A DNA stretch of 64,000 bases from Comamonadaceae bacterium (GCA_013297985.1 JAAFIY010000004.1:1-64000); one strand, 5' to 3'. Counted from the first letter of the stretch, positions 38,240 to 48,238 are shown. The notes: a model not told the origin generated them from the letters alone. Program-made: numbers and translations.

Positions 38240-40047
38240 TGCCTGCCCCTGGCGTGTCCCGGCGCGCTGCGCTGGGCGGCCTGGGTGCGGCCACTGCAGT
38301 GGGCTTGGGGCTTGGCTCTTGTACGCCTGGTGGTGCGCCCGGGGGTGCGCCCGCAGGTGCGCCGCTCGCGTCGGCCGATGTGCTGGCCCTGGACAGCGCT
38401 GCGGTGCGCGAGGCCTTGGCCCACACCCAGGGCCTGCCCGTGCAATGGCTGGCAGACCACGGTGCGGTCGCGCATGCCGCCCTGGGCGTACAAGGCGCTG
38501 GCGCGGTACCTGCACACGGCGCGGCCACACCGCAACGCGCGGATGTGCTGGTGTTGGGGGCGGGCGTGGCTGGCTTGGCTGCTGCGCGGGCCTTGATCAG
38601 CCGCGGCGTGCAAAACGTCGTGGTGCTGGACCTGCAAGACCAGGCAGGCGGGCATGCTCAGGGCTTGACGCTGGATCTGCCCGGTGGCGGTCGCACCTCC
38701 GTCCCGCTGGCAGCGCACTACCTGCCTGTGCCGGGGCCCCACGCTGAGCGCGACGCGCCCGGCCTGGTGGAGCTGCTGGCCGACTTCGGCCTGCTGCAGC
38801 GCGACTCAGCCGGGCGCTGGCAGCCCGAGGCGCGCCACCTGTGTCACAGCCCGCAGGAGCGCTTGTTTGCCCAAGGCCAATGGCACCCCGGCTTGCTGCT
38901 GCTGGACGACGCCACGGCGCAGGCGCAAGCGCGCCAGTTAGCCGAGCGCATCCGCACGTTACAGGCCGGTGGTGGCTGGGGCATTCTGGCACCTGCTTGG
39001 CACAGCTTTCAGCAAGGAAAAAGGCCTCTTGCGCCCGAATGGTGGGCGCTAGACGCTATTACTTTTGAAGCATGGCTGCAGCAAGAAGGCATCACCCACG
39101 CGAGCTTGCTCAGCTATTTGGACTACTGCTGCCGAGACGACTACGGCGCGGGCGTGGGCGTGGTGTCGGCTTGGGCCGGCGTGCATTACTTTGCCGCCCG
39201 CCACGGTTTTGCCGCGCCCGATGCAGCCACCGCTCCAGTCGACGCCGCCTGGCCGGTTTTTACCTGGCCCCAGGGCAATGGCTGGCTCACCCAGCGCCTG
39301 GCCGCTCCCTTGGGGCCTCGTCGGCTGTTGCTGGGCCGCGCGGCTGTCTCTGTGCAGGAGCAGCGCCAAGGGGTGTTGGCGCAGGTGCTGCGCTTGGCAG
39401 ATGGCACGGTAGAGCGCTGGCAGGCCAAGGCAGTGGTGTTGGCGCTACCTGCGCATGTGCTCCGACGCGTTTGGCCGGATGCCCCAGCGCCCTTGCGCCA
39501 GTGGCCTAGCGCGCAAGCCCACTGGCAGCTGGCCCACCTGGTGCTAGACAAACCGCCGCGCGATCAGCGCGGCCCGGCGCTGGCTTGGGACAACGTGGTG
39601 CGGGGCGGCCATGGCCTGGGCGTGGTGCATGGCGGCCATCAGCGCACCGACCCACGCCCCGGTCCCACCGTGTGGACCTGGTATCACGCTGGCGGTATTG
39701 ACCCACGCGAGCGTCTCGCTTTGCTGCGCCAGGCGCCGGGTGAGGGCCTAGCGCCCTTGTGGGCCGATCTGTTAAGCGCCCACCCCGACTTGCCCGAGCG
39801 TGTGCAGGCCATTGCCCGAGTGCGACACGGCCATGGCATGCCTTGCCCCCTGCCTGGTTTGCAGCAAAGCCTGCAGCGCGCCAGCACCTTGCCGGGCTGG
39901 CCGGTGCCCACGTCGGCCAGCGGGCGCGTTCGCTGGGCCCACAGCGACTGCGCTGGCTATGCCATTTTTGAAGAAGCTTTTTGCCGCGGTCACCTAGCGG
40001 GGCACCAAACCGCCCAGCGCTTGAGCACAATGGGTGCCTATGGATGA
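38218..40047 (+). CDS. Tat-lipoprotein FAD-dependent amine-oxidase-like protein
   Basis: 609 residues from ATG 38218 (22-bp overlap with the upstream gene); GTG 38239, overlapping the upstream stop by one base, is a close alternative. A short twin-arginine signal ('VSRRAALGGLGAATAVGLGLGSC') ends in a lipobox, LGSC (Cys35), followed by a repetitive Gly-Ala-Pro tether. The FAD Rossmann motif is 'DVLVLGAGVAGLAAARALISRGVQNVVVLDLQDQAGGHA' (about 104-142), as in flavin amine oxidases. Later blocks include 'FTWPQGNGWLTQRLAAPLG', 'AVVLALPAHVL' and a C-terminal 'VRWAHSDCAGYAIFEEAFCRGHLAG', the FAD-closing end. Placed after an aminopropyltransferase, it may oxidise a polyamine or polyamine-modified product outside the membrane. 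That link is inference. Confidence 0.82.
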   Translation: MGPGTPLVPAPGVSRRAALGGLGAATAVGLGLGSCTPGGAPGGAPAGAPLASADVLALDSAAVREALAHTQGLPVQWLADHGAVAHAALGVQGAGAVPAHGAATPQRADVLVLGAGVAGLAAARALISRGVQNVVVLDLQDQAGGHAQGLTLDLPGGGRTSVPLAAHYLPVPGPHAERDAPGLVELLADFGLLQRDSAGRWQPEARHLCHSPQERLFAQGQWHPGLLLLDDATAQAQARQLAERIRTLQAGGGWGILAPAWHSFQQGKRPLAPEWWALDAITFEAWLQQEGITHASLLSYLDYCCRDDYGAGVGVVSAWAGVHYFAARHGFAAPDAATAPVDAAWPVFTWPQGNGWLTQRLAAPLGPRRLLLGRAAVSVQEQRQGVLAQVLRLADGTVERWQAKAVVLALPAHVLRRVWPDAPAPLRQWPSAQAHWQLAHLVLDKPPRDQRGPALAWDNVVRGGHGLGVVHGGHQRTDPRPGPTVWTWYHAGGIDPRERLALLRQAPGEGLAPLWADLLSAHPDLPERVQAIARVRHGHGMPCPLPGLQQSLQRASTLPGWPVPTSASGRVRWAHSDCAGYAIFEEAFCRGHLAGHQTAQRLSTMGAYG

Positions 40048-43000
40048 GTCTGCATCTGCACCTGCAGTGGCTTTGGGGCACGCCGACGACGAGTTGCGTC
40101 GCCTGCGTGCTGCGCTAGAGCGCCAGCGCGACCTGCTGGGCCTGGCGGGCCGCCTGGGCGGCACGGGTGCCTGGATCTGGGAATGCGGGGGTGACGGCAG
40201 CCTGACGATTTCCGAGACGCTGGCCGAGATTCTGGACATTGACCCCGCCGCCGAAATCACCTTTGAAGGCATGCGCCGGCTGATCGCGCCAGAGTTTCGC
40301 CAGGGGGGGGTAGAAAGCACCATGGCAGCCACGCGCGCCGGGGTGCGGTTTTCCTATGACGCACAGATCGTGCGGCCAATGGCGTCGCGCCTGTGGATTC
40401 GGTCCACGGGTGAAGCCACCCTAGACGACAACGGCCGCCCGCTGCGGCTGATGGGCGCGGTTCAGCTGATTGAGACCGAACGCCAGCGCAGCCTAGAGAT
40501 GAGCGCCAGCGAAGCACGCTTTCGCATGGTGGCCGAGGCCACCACCGATGCCGTGTGGGACTGGGATTTGCGCACCGACGCCATGTGGTGGAGCGAAGGC
40601 ATCGGCACCTTGTTTGGCTATACCCCTGAAACACTTGAGCCCGACAGCCGTTCTTGGACGCTGCGCCTGCACCCTGACGACTACCAGCGGGTGGTAGACG
40701 GCATCCATGCCGTCATCGACGGCACCCACAGCACTTGGCAAGACCGATATCGTTTTATGCGCGCAGACGGGCAGGTGGCCCATGTGCACGACCGCGGCTT
40801 TGTGTTTCGCGACGAAGACGGGCGGCCGATTCGCATGGTGGGCGGCATGGCCGACCGCACCGCTGAACACGAAGCCCAACTGGCCGCGCAGCGCGAAGCC
40901 GCTATTCGCAGCTCGATCACCCGGGTGCAGCAGGAGCTGGCCAACCTGGACAACGGCACCCATTTGTCGCTGGTTTTGCAGCGCATGGCACAAGCTGCGC
41001 TGGACTTCACCAGCGCTACCAGTGCCACCATTGAGTTGGTCGAAGGCGCCTTGCTGCGCACCAGTGCCAGCGTGGGTGATCTGGCGTCGCCCTTGGGCTC
41101 GGTACAGCCGCTGGCCAATACCTTGTCGGGCCGCTCCATTCGGCGCGGCAGGGTGATGGCTTCTAGCGATCAGCGCAGCGACAGCCGCTACATCGAGTCG
41201 CACATGCCCAACCGCGCCGCTGCCGCCGCCATGGCCGCACCCCTGCGCACGGGCAACCAGGTGGTGGGCGTGCTCAAGCTGCTTGCGCCGCCAGAGCATG
41301 CGTTTACAGAAGCCGATTCATTTCACTTGCAAGTGTTGGTGGAAACTTTGGGTTCCACCATTGAGCGCAGGCAGTTCACCGAGCGCCTGAAAGCGTCTGA
41401 GCAGCAGTACCGCGCTCTGTTTGGCGACAGTGTGTTGCCGATGTGGGTGTATGACCAAAACTCATTGCGCTTGCTGGAAGTCAACGACGCGGCGGTGGAG
41501 CACTACGGCTACAGCCGCCTTGAGTTCTTGAACATGTCGGTGCGCGACTTGTGGGTTGATCGCATACCCGAGCGCGAGGCGCACTTGCGTGACCTCATCG
41601 CCCGAGGCGAGCACGCCAGCAGCGTGACCACCCAGCACCGCTGCAAGGATGGGCGTGTCATTGATGTGGACGTGCGCGCCACCAGCAACGTGTTCAATGG
41701 CATTGCCTGCCGGCTGGTGGTGGTGGTAGACATCTCTGAGCGCCTGCGCACCGAACGCGAGCTGGCCCGCATCAGCCGCGCGCAGGCCATGCGCTCGGGC
41801 TTTAACGAAGTGCTGGCCCGGGCGCAAGACGAATCGGGCTTGCTGCAAGAGGTTTGCCAAATCGCCACTGAGCTCGGTGGCTATCGGGTGGCCACCATTG
41901 GCTTTGCGCGGCACGATGCGGACAAAAGCATTGAGGTGATCGCCCACTCTGGCGTGGGCGAGAAGGTGCTGCTGACGCTCCCGTTGAGCTGGGACGAGCA
42001 CTCCCCCAACGGGCAAGGGCCGTCGGCGCGCTGCATTCGTTCCAGCCAACCGGTGCTGATCACAGACACCCTGAATGATCCCGCCTACGCCCAATGGCGC
42101 GATAAAGCGACTAGGTTCAATCTTCGCAGTGCGGTGTGCCTGCCTCTTAAGCACCAACAAACTGCTTTTGGATTCTTGTACTTGTTCTCAGCTGAGCCGC
42201 TGGACCTCAGTGGGGATGAGTATCAGCTGCTGCTGCAACTGTGCGATGACATCGCATTTGGCGTAGAAAGCCTGCGCGCTCGCGCCGCTGAGCGCGCCTT
42301 GCAAGAAAGCATGCTGCGCATTGCCCAGGCGGTATCGGCGCGCAGTGGTCGGTCGTTCTTTCAGATCTTGGCGCAAGACCTGGCGCAATGCATGGGCGTT
42401 GAGGCAGTGCTGATAGGCACCTTAGCTTCTGACACCGCCGTGCTGGGCGTTTTGGGCTCGACGGTGCGGGGTGCTACGCAAGACACCCAGTTGCTTGAGC
42501 TGCAAGGCCTGCCGCTCGATTTGTCGACAGACAAGTGGCACTGTGCGACTGCTTTTTCCCAACACGCCAGCGAATGGCCGTGGGCTGCGCTCAACCCGGG
42601 CTTTCAAAGCGCCTTGGCGTTGCGGCTGGACGACGGCAATGGCAAAGCGCTTGGGCTGTTGCTGGCCTTGAGCGAAAGGGCGCTTGCGTTTTCGCCCTTG
42701 GCTATTTCATCGATTCGCATCTTTGCCAGTCGCGCCGCTGCTGAACTGGAGCGACTGGCCTCTGACGACCGCATCCGAGACCAAGCGCAACTGCTGGACC
42801 AAGCCTACGACGCCATCTTTGAGCGATCGCTCGACGGTCGCATTTTGTACTGGAACAAAGGCGCAGAGCGCCTGTATGGTTACGCGCTTCATGAGATCCA
42901 GGGCCGGTCAATCTTGACCGATGTCTACCAAGACTTGGCGCCCTATCGGACTGCGATGCAAGCGGTGCTGCGCGACGGTCAGTGGCAAGGCGAATTTGAG

Positions 43001-44458
43001 CAGCGCAATCGCGCTGGCAAGCCGCTAATCGTAGAGGCGCGCTGGACGCTGGTTCGTGATGCTTCAGGCAACCCCCGCAGCATTTTTGCCATCAACAAAG
43101 ACATCTCTGACCGCAAAGCCACCGAGCGGCAAATCGAGCGGCTGGCTTTTTATGACGGCTTGACAGGCTTGCCCAACCGGGCGCTGCTGCTGGACAGGCT
43201 CACCCTGGCCATGGCGCATAGCACGCGCCATGGCCACCAAGGCGCACTGTTGTTCATTGATCTGGATAACTTCAAAACCTTGAACGATACCCTGGGGCAC
43301 GATATGGGCGATTTGCTTTTGCAGCAAATTGCCACGCGTCTGCAAGAGTCGGTTCGTGTGACTGACACGGTAGGGCGTTTGGGCGGCGATGAGTTTGTGG
43401 TGCTGCTCGAGGACATCTCAACGGACAGCGAACAAGCCACCGTCATCACCCGCAACGTGGCTGAAAAAGTGTTGCTGGCCTTAAGTCAGCCGTATTTGCT
43501 GGGCACCCATCAACACCTGAGCTCTGCCAGCATTGGGGTGGCACCTTTTCAAGGCCGTGCCACCAGCGTCAACGACCTGCTCAAGCAAGCCGATTTGGCC
43601 ATGTACCAGGCCAAGGCGGCCGGGCGCAACACGGTGCGCTTCTTTGACCCTGTCATGCAGCGCCAGATCACCGAGCGGGTGGCGCTGGAATACGACATGC
43701 GGCTGGGGCTAGAGCGGCAAGAGTTTTTGCTGCACTACCAGCCTCAAGTGGGCGCTGACGGGCGGGTATCCGGCGTGGAGGCTCTGGTACGCTGGCAACA
43801 CCCAGTGCGCGGCATGGTGTCACCGGCCCTGTTTATTCCTTTGGCTGAAGAAAGTGCCCACATCATGGCGCTAGGCCACCAGGTGCTGCTGCAAGCCTGC
43901 AGCTTGTTGGCTTCTTGGCGAGATCAACCTGGCCGTAGGCATTTAAGCATGTCGGTCAATGTCAGCCCGCGGCAGTTCAGGCACCCGGACTTCGTTCAGC
44001 AGGTGCTTCAGGTACTCAACCACACGGGCGCCCCCAGCGACCTGTTGAAGCTCGAACTGACCGAAGGGCTGCTGCTGGATGACACCCAAAACGCCATTGC
44101 GCGGATGCGCGAACTGTTGGCACACGGCATTGGCTTTTCCTTGGATGACTTTGGCACCGGTTACTCGTCGCTGTCGTATCTGCGTCGCCTGCCCTTGCAC
44201 CAACTCAAGATCGACCAATCATTTGTCCGCGATCTGCTGGCCAATGCCAATGACCGAGCCATTGCCGGCACGATCGTGGCTCTTGGAAAGGCCTTGCAGC
44301 TCAATGTGATCGCAGAAGGCGTCGAAACGCTCGATCAGCGCGATGCTTTGCAACATTTGGGTTGCGAATGTTTTCAGGGCTACCTGTTCAGCAAGCCTTT
44401 GGCTGCTCCTGCGCTGGAGGCTTTTTTGTCTCAACTGGCGAACGGGGACAACCCGTAA
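40040..44458 (+). CDS. PAS/GAF sensor GGDEF-EAL protein (c-di-GMP turnover)
   Basis: 1472 residues from ATG 40040, overlapping the FAD oxidase gene by 8 bp; GTG 40034 is possible. No membrane helix is seen. Order: two PAS domains (about 35-150; 160-290, 'RFRMVAEATTDAVWDWDLRTD'), GAF (295-440), PAS (450-570, 'YRALFGDSVLPMWVYDQNSLRLLEVNDAAVEHYGYS'), two GAF-like regions (590-900), and PAS (910-1030, 'AYDAIFERSLDGRILYWNKGAERLYGY'). GGDEF (about 1035-1200) has intact 'GRLGGDEFVVLLED' at 1115, and EAL (about 1215-1465) has 'EALVRWQHP' at 1247, 'SLDDFGTGYSSLSYL', 'LKIDQSFVRDL' and 'IAEGVET'. Both catalytic sites look intact, so it could make or degrade c-di-GMP. Confidence 0.94.
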   Translation: MDESASAPAVALGHADDELRRLRAALERQRDLLGLAGRLGGTGAWIWECGGDGSLTISETLAEILDIDPAAEITFEGMRRLIAPEFRQGGVESTMAATRAGVRFSYDAQIVRPMASRLWIRSTGEATLDDNGRPLRLMGAVQLIETERQRSLEMSASEARFRMVAEATTDAVWDWDLRTDAMWWSEGIGTLFGYTPETLEPDSRSWTLRLHPDDYQRVVDGIHAVIDGTHSTWQDRYRFMRADGQVAHVHDRGFVFRDEDGRPIRMVGGMADRTAEHEAQLAAQREAAIRSSITRVQQELANLDNGTHLSLVLQRMAQAALDFTSATSATIELVEGALLRTSASVGDLASPLGSVQPLANTLSGRSIRRGRVMASSDQRSDSRYIESHMPNRAAAAAMAAPLRTGNQVVGVLKLLAPPEHAFTEADSFHLQVLVETLGSTIERRQFTERLKASEQQYRALFGDSVLPMWVYDQNSLRLLEVNDAAVEHYGYSRLEFLNMSVRDLWVDRIPEREAHLRDLIARGEHASSVTTQHRCKDGRVIDVDVRATSNVFNGIACRLVVVVDISERLRTERELARISRAQAMRSGFNEVLARAQDESGLLQEVCQIATELGGYRVATIGFARHDADKSIEVIAHSGVGEKVLLTLPLSWDEHSPNGQGPSARCIRSSQPVLITDTLNDPAYAQWRDKATRFNLRSAVCLPLKHQQTAFGFLYLFSAEPLDLSGDEYQLLLQLCDDIAFGVESLRARAAERALQESMLRIAQAVSARSGRSFFQILAQDLAQCMGVEAVLIGTLASDTAVLGVLGSTVRGATQDTQLLELQGLPLDLSTDKWHCATAFSQHASEWPWAALNPGFQSALALRLDDGNGKALGLLLALSERALAFSPLAISSIRIFASRAAAELERLASDDRIRDQAQLLDQAYDAIFERSLDGRILYWNKGAERLYGYALHEIQGRSILTDVYQDLAPYRTAMQAVLRDGQWQGEFEQRNRAGKPLIVEARWTLVRDASGNPRSIFAINKDISDRKATERQIERLAFYDGLTGLPNRALLLDRLTLAMAHSTRHGHQGALLFIDLDNFKTLNDTLGHDMGDLLLQQIATRLQESVRVTDTVGRLGGDEFVVLLEDISTDSEQATVITRNVAEKVLLALSQPYLLGTHQHLSSASIGVAPFQGRATSVNDLLKQADLAMYQAKAAGRNTVRFFDPVMQRQITERVALEYDMRLGLERQEFLLHYQPQVGADGRVSGVEALVRWQHPVRGMVSPALFIPLAEESAHIMALGHQVLLQACSLLASWRDQPGRRHLSMSVNVSPRQFRHPDFVQQVLQVLNHTGAPSDLLKLELTEGLLLDDTQNAIARMRELLAHGIGFSLDDFGTGYSSLSYLRRLPLHQLKIDQSFVRDLLANANDRAIAGTIVALGKALQLNVIAEGVETLDQRDALQHLGCECFQGYLFSKPLAAPALEAFLSQLANGDNP

Positions 44459-44771
44459 TAAAACAAGTATTTGAATCTAGTCATAGTAGTAAGGGGAGGG
44501 CCACCCTGGGGACAAAGGCTAAAAACCCAAGGCAGACAAGCCTTTACGCGATGTTGAACCCTGTGCACCGGCAGGCACTTCGCTGTACGCGGCAATGAAC
44601 AAGAGCCAGCAGTCGATCAGGGGGTGTGGACAACTGGGTCAGTTACCCACGTCTCATCCTCATTCGCTCCCCACCTGGTCCCCATCCGGTCCCCATTCAG
44701 CACGTATTGAAATCTCTAGGCAGCTCCAAGCCTTTTTCGGCAACGGGGCCACCCGTGCCGCGCCATCCACG
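44459..44771. other. intergenic region after the GGDEF-EAL gene
   Basis: 313 bases without a convincing gene. The left part is A/T-rich relative to the window. At about 44675-44696 two imperfect 11-base units containing GGTCCCCA stand in tandem, and a CCTGGGGAC sequence near 44507 is roughly their inverse complement. No tRNA, terminator with a T-run, or known site was recognised. Confidence 0.4.
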
Positions 44772-45302
44772 CTAGCTGCGTGGTCCTCGGCCAGCGCCTG
44801 GGAGCAAGGCCAAGGTAGCGGCATCAAAGCGCTGTTGTTGATCGGGGCGAAGCTGGGCGTACAGCTGCAAGGTGGCGGCTCGAACGCGCTCCATGTGCGC
44901 CTGTCTGAGTTGCCCTATGGCCTGCATTTGCTCCATACGCTGGGGCGTGGTCATGGATGGCGCCTGCTGGCGAAACTGCCGCAGGGTGTCTTGCATCGCC
45001 GTGTGGTCGGGGGCCAGTGCGGTGGTCCACGCGGTCCACGCGCTTTCTTGACTGGCGTCCAGCATCAGGGCGGTTTTCAATTCAGACGAGTGCGATTGCA
45101 GTTGCGAGACGCCGCCGGGCCCCATGTGGGTGCGCTCTAACCGAGGCGATGCGGCGTGGGGCTGACCCGCCAGCTGAGCGGGTGGTGACGTTTGTGCCTG
45201 TGCGGCTGCTGAGACAGCCAGCCCAAGGGCTAGCAGTACTGACGTGACGGGAAAAGCCCCTGATGTGGCACGGGCCTGCTGCGGTGACGATGCAAAAGAC
45301 AT
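44772..45302 (-). CDS. Spy/CpxP-like periplasmic protein (LTxxQ family)
   Basis: 176 residues from ATG 45302, preceded by AGGAG; a 57-residue upstream extension is dropped. A signal peptide ('GAFPVTSVLLALGLAVSAAAQAQ') leads to a helical mature domain rich in Gln and Met. It contains 'LKTALMLDASQESAWTAWTTALAP', 'MTTPQRMEQMQAIGQLRQAHMERVRAATLQLYAQLRPDQQQRFD', with the L-x-P-x-Q-Q-x-x-F form of the LTxxQ motif near the C-terminus. Family members are periplasmic chaperones or metal/envelope-stress sensors. A Crp/Fnr-type regulator gene lies immediately upstream on the same strand; a dyad in the gap (45385-45418) could be its operator. Confidence 0.78.
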   Translation of the reverse strand: MSFASSPQQARATSGAFPVTSVLLALGLAVSAAAQAQTSPPAQLAGQPHAASPRLERTHMGPGGVSQLQSHSSELKTALMLDASQESAWTAWTTALAPDHTAMQDTLRQFRQQAPSMTTPQRMEQMQAIGQLRQAHMERVRAATLQLYAQLRPDQQQRFDAATLALLPGAGRGPRS

Positions 45303-45384
45303 GTTGAGCTCCTGTTGGCTGCGGAGCAAAGCCCAGTCACTGCGGTGGGCGGGGCATGCTCCGATGCGTACTGTGCGCAGTCCC

Positions 45385-45418
45385 CACAACTGGCACATAT
45401 CGCCTAGCCAAAGTTGTG
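45385..45418. promoter_or_regulatory. dyad (candidate operator) upstream of the Spy-like gene
   Basis: Perfect 7-base inverted arms CACAACT (45385-45391) and AGTTGTG (45412-45418), separated by 20 bases, lie between the Crp/Fnr-like stop and the Spy-like start. They do not match the classic FNR or CRP half-sites. Confidence 0.35.
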
Positions 45419-45436
45419 TAAAGCCAGCTAGCCGCG

Positions 45437-46147
45437 CTACCAACCAGGCGGGAAAGGGCGCGTCAGGCGCCATTGGCGAGGCGCCGGGTTTTGCAAGTAG
45501 CCGCCACTGCGCAGGCCGCTCAATAGGCGACCGACCATTTCACGGCTGGTACCAATGCGTTGAGCCATTTCTTTTTGGGTGAGCCCGGCCACGTGTCGCG
45601 GCCACGGAGCTTGGCTGCCTTCGGGCTGGGATTGCTCTACCAATAAAGCAGTCAGGCGCCCGTAGACGTCGCTGAGCGCCAGATTGCGCGCATCGCGCGT
45701 GGCCCGCCTTGCGCGGCCGATGACACGCACCAGCAAGTCAATTGAAAACTCAGGCTCTGCCGCAATGAACTGAAGCAAGGTGGGCCGAGCGATGACCGAG
45801 CACACCGCGGCGTCAAGCGTGACCACGCTGGCTGAGCGCGGTTGGCCGTCCAGCGACATTTCTCCGACAAATTCGCCTGGACCATAAACGCCAAAGGTGA
45901 TTTCGCGTCCACTGCGGGCATCCGAGCTAAATGCCCTGAGCCGCCCAGAGCGCACCACATACAGGGTGGTGCCGACATCACCCTCCTGAATCAGGACGGT
46001 GTTGCGACGAAACCGCCGTTCGGTACCAAGTGCTGCGAGGCGGGCTAAGCGTTCTTGCGCCGCGTGGCTTGTCGAAAAAGAGGAGTCAACAGAATCGGAC
46101 ACGTCGGCACTGTAGCGTGCCAGCCGCCGATATCCACGCGCGCCCAT
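45437..46147 (-). CDS. Crp/Fnr-family transcriptional regulator
   Basis: About 236 residues from ATG 46147; a longer start at 46198 would overlap the upstream LuxR-type gene, and GTG 46102 is also possible. The cyclic-nucleotide-binding beta-barrel is clear: 'RRFRRNTVLIQEGDVGTTLYVVRSGRLRAFSSDARSGREITFGVYGPGEFVGEMSLDGQPRSASVVTLD'. A long dimer helix follows, then a Crp-type winged helix-turn-helix ('HVAGLTQKEMAQRIGTSREMVGRLLSGLRSGGYL'). There is no N-terminal Cys cluster, so it is not an oxygen-sensing Fnr. The E-M-S-L-D-G-x-P-R-S-A phosphate-binding-cassette-like segment suggests a small ligand, possibly a cyclic nucleotide. The gene sits between LuxR-like and Spy-like genes on one strand. 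Confidence 0.87.
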   Translation of the reverse strand: MGARGYRRLARYSADVSDSVDSSFSTSHAAQERLARLAALGTERRFRRNTVLIQEGDVGTTLYVVRSGRLRAFSSDARSGREITFGVYGPGEFVGEMSLDGQPRSASVVTLDAAVCSVIARPTLLQFIAAEPEFSIDLLVRVIGRARRATRDARNLALSDVYGRLTALLVEQSQPEGSQAPWPRHVAGLTQKEMAQRIGTSREMVGRLLSGLRSGGYLQNPAPRQWRLTRPFPPGW

Positions 46148-46163
46148 GCGCTGTGGCCAAGCC

Positions 46164-46979
46164 TCAACACAAGCGTGACCAAGAACCGGCAGGCTCAATA
46201 CAAGGCAGTGCCGATACCCACTGGGCCAAGCTGCGCAGCGAGCGGCAGCCCGTCTTGGCGCGAATGGATGCTATCTGGGTGGTGATGGTCGATAGCGCGA
46301 CCTGATGCTGCTGCGCGATCTGCCTCGGGCTGTCGCCTCGGCACACCTGCTTGAGGACGCGGGATTCGGTCTCTGTCAGCCGATGCTGGCTCACGAACAG
46401 TTGAAAAGACAAATCACCCGGCCAAGCGCAAGCGGCCAGCAGCACCAGCACGCAGCCAGCATCGGAGGCGGTCGCAGGCGCTTGTCCGCCCCAGCTGCTA
46501 ATGGGCAGCACCATCGCGTGGGACGGCGCGTGGGAAGGCGCGTTGGATGGTTCGGCGGGCAGCGCGGGGCGGGTCCGGGCCTCGGGCTCTGAGGGTGTGG
46601 CGCTTTGGGTGAGCAAGCTGCATTTCTGCGAGACAACCGCCTGCCGAAGGGCCTGGCGCCAATGTTTGTGCTGGGCCGCATCTGCCAGGGCCAAGGTTTG
46701 CTGTGGCGTGATGTGCCACTGAAGACCCGGCGCCGCTTTATTCACGGCAGCGATGCGGTGCTCGGCCTGTTGGCCAAGCAGCCGCGTGGCGCTGCGGTTG
46801 GTGTGGAGCATGCGGCCTTCGGCGTCCACCACCACCAGCGGCAGGCCAATGACATCCAGTGCGGTCAGCACACACCAATGCAGTGTGGCGGTGCCAATCG
46901 GGGCGGGCACAGCCGGGAGGGGCATGGAGGTCTGGCCAGCGGCGACCAAGGGCTGGTGAGGCGTGTCGGGTTGCCACAT
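46164..46979 (-). CDS. LuxR-type helix-turn-helix regulator
   Basis: 271 residues from ATG 46979 (MWQPDTPHQ...); an open 76-codon extension on the 5' side would run into the divergent reductase gene and is rejected. The middle contains a PAS-like segment ('LTALDVIGLPLVVVDAEGRMLHTNRSATRLLG'). The C-terminus is a LuxR/GerE helix-turn-helix: 'LTETESRVLKQVCRGDSPRQIAQQHQVALSTITTQIASIRAKTGCRSLRSLAQWV' (about 205-258). No receiver domain is present. It is divergent from an old-yellow-enzyme gene with about 120 bp between them, the usual arrangement for a local regulator. Two palindromes lie nearby (47008-47023 is the clearest). The inducer is unknown. Confidence 0.83.
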   Translation of the reverse strand: MWQPDTPHQPLVAAGQTSMPLPAVPAPIGTATLHWCVLTALDVIGLPLVVVDAEGRMLHTNRSATRLLGQQAEHRIAAVNKAAPGLQWHITPQQTLALADAAQHKHWRQALRQAVVSQKCSLLTQSATPSEPEARTRPALPAEPSNAPSHAPSHAMVLPISSWGGQAPATASDAGCVLVLLAACAWPGDLSFQLFVSQHRLTETESRVLKQVCRGDSPRQIAQQHQVALSTITTQIASIRAKTGCRSLRSLAQWVSALPCIEPAGSWSRLC

Positions 46980-47007
46980 GGTGCAGACTCCAGCGTTGCA
47001 AGGGTAA

Positions 47008-47023
47008 GCGCCAGTGTTGGCGC
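47008..47023. promoter_or_regulatory. palindrome between luxR-type and reductase genes
   Basis: GCGCCA and TGGCGC arms with a four-base centre, perfectly symmetric, lie midway between the two divergent starts. This is a plausible operator for the LuxR-type protein. It could also be the base of a short hairpin. Confidence 0.4.
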
Positions 47024-47100
47024 CTCCCGGCTTTTGGGGATGCATCTGTGGGCGAGCAAAAAGTGCGACCCTGTTCTCTTGATGAAAAGGCGAAGGTGTG

Positions 47101-48210
<1,110 letters not shown>

Positions 48211-48216
48211 ACTAAA

Positions 48217-48238
48217 AATAGGCCGCTAGCGGCCTATT
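48217..48238 (-). terminator. 22-bp perfect palindrome, probable terminator (possibly bidirectional)
   Basis: The two-fold symmetric sequence from AATAGGCCG... to ...CGGCCTATT has no mismatches. On the minus strand it is followed by TTTTT, making a Rho-independent terminator for the small membrane protein gene at 48271-48657. It lies 7 bp after the reductase stop, so it may also end that transcript from the other side, although the plus-strand T-run is poor. Confidence 0.65.

Noticed and set aside
39055..39094. GCTAT-starting A/T-rich patch in the FAD oxidase gene as a further 40-bp element
   Set aside because: The right arm reads GAAGC instead of RTAGC and the tail is unlike the others.
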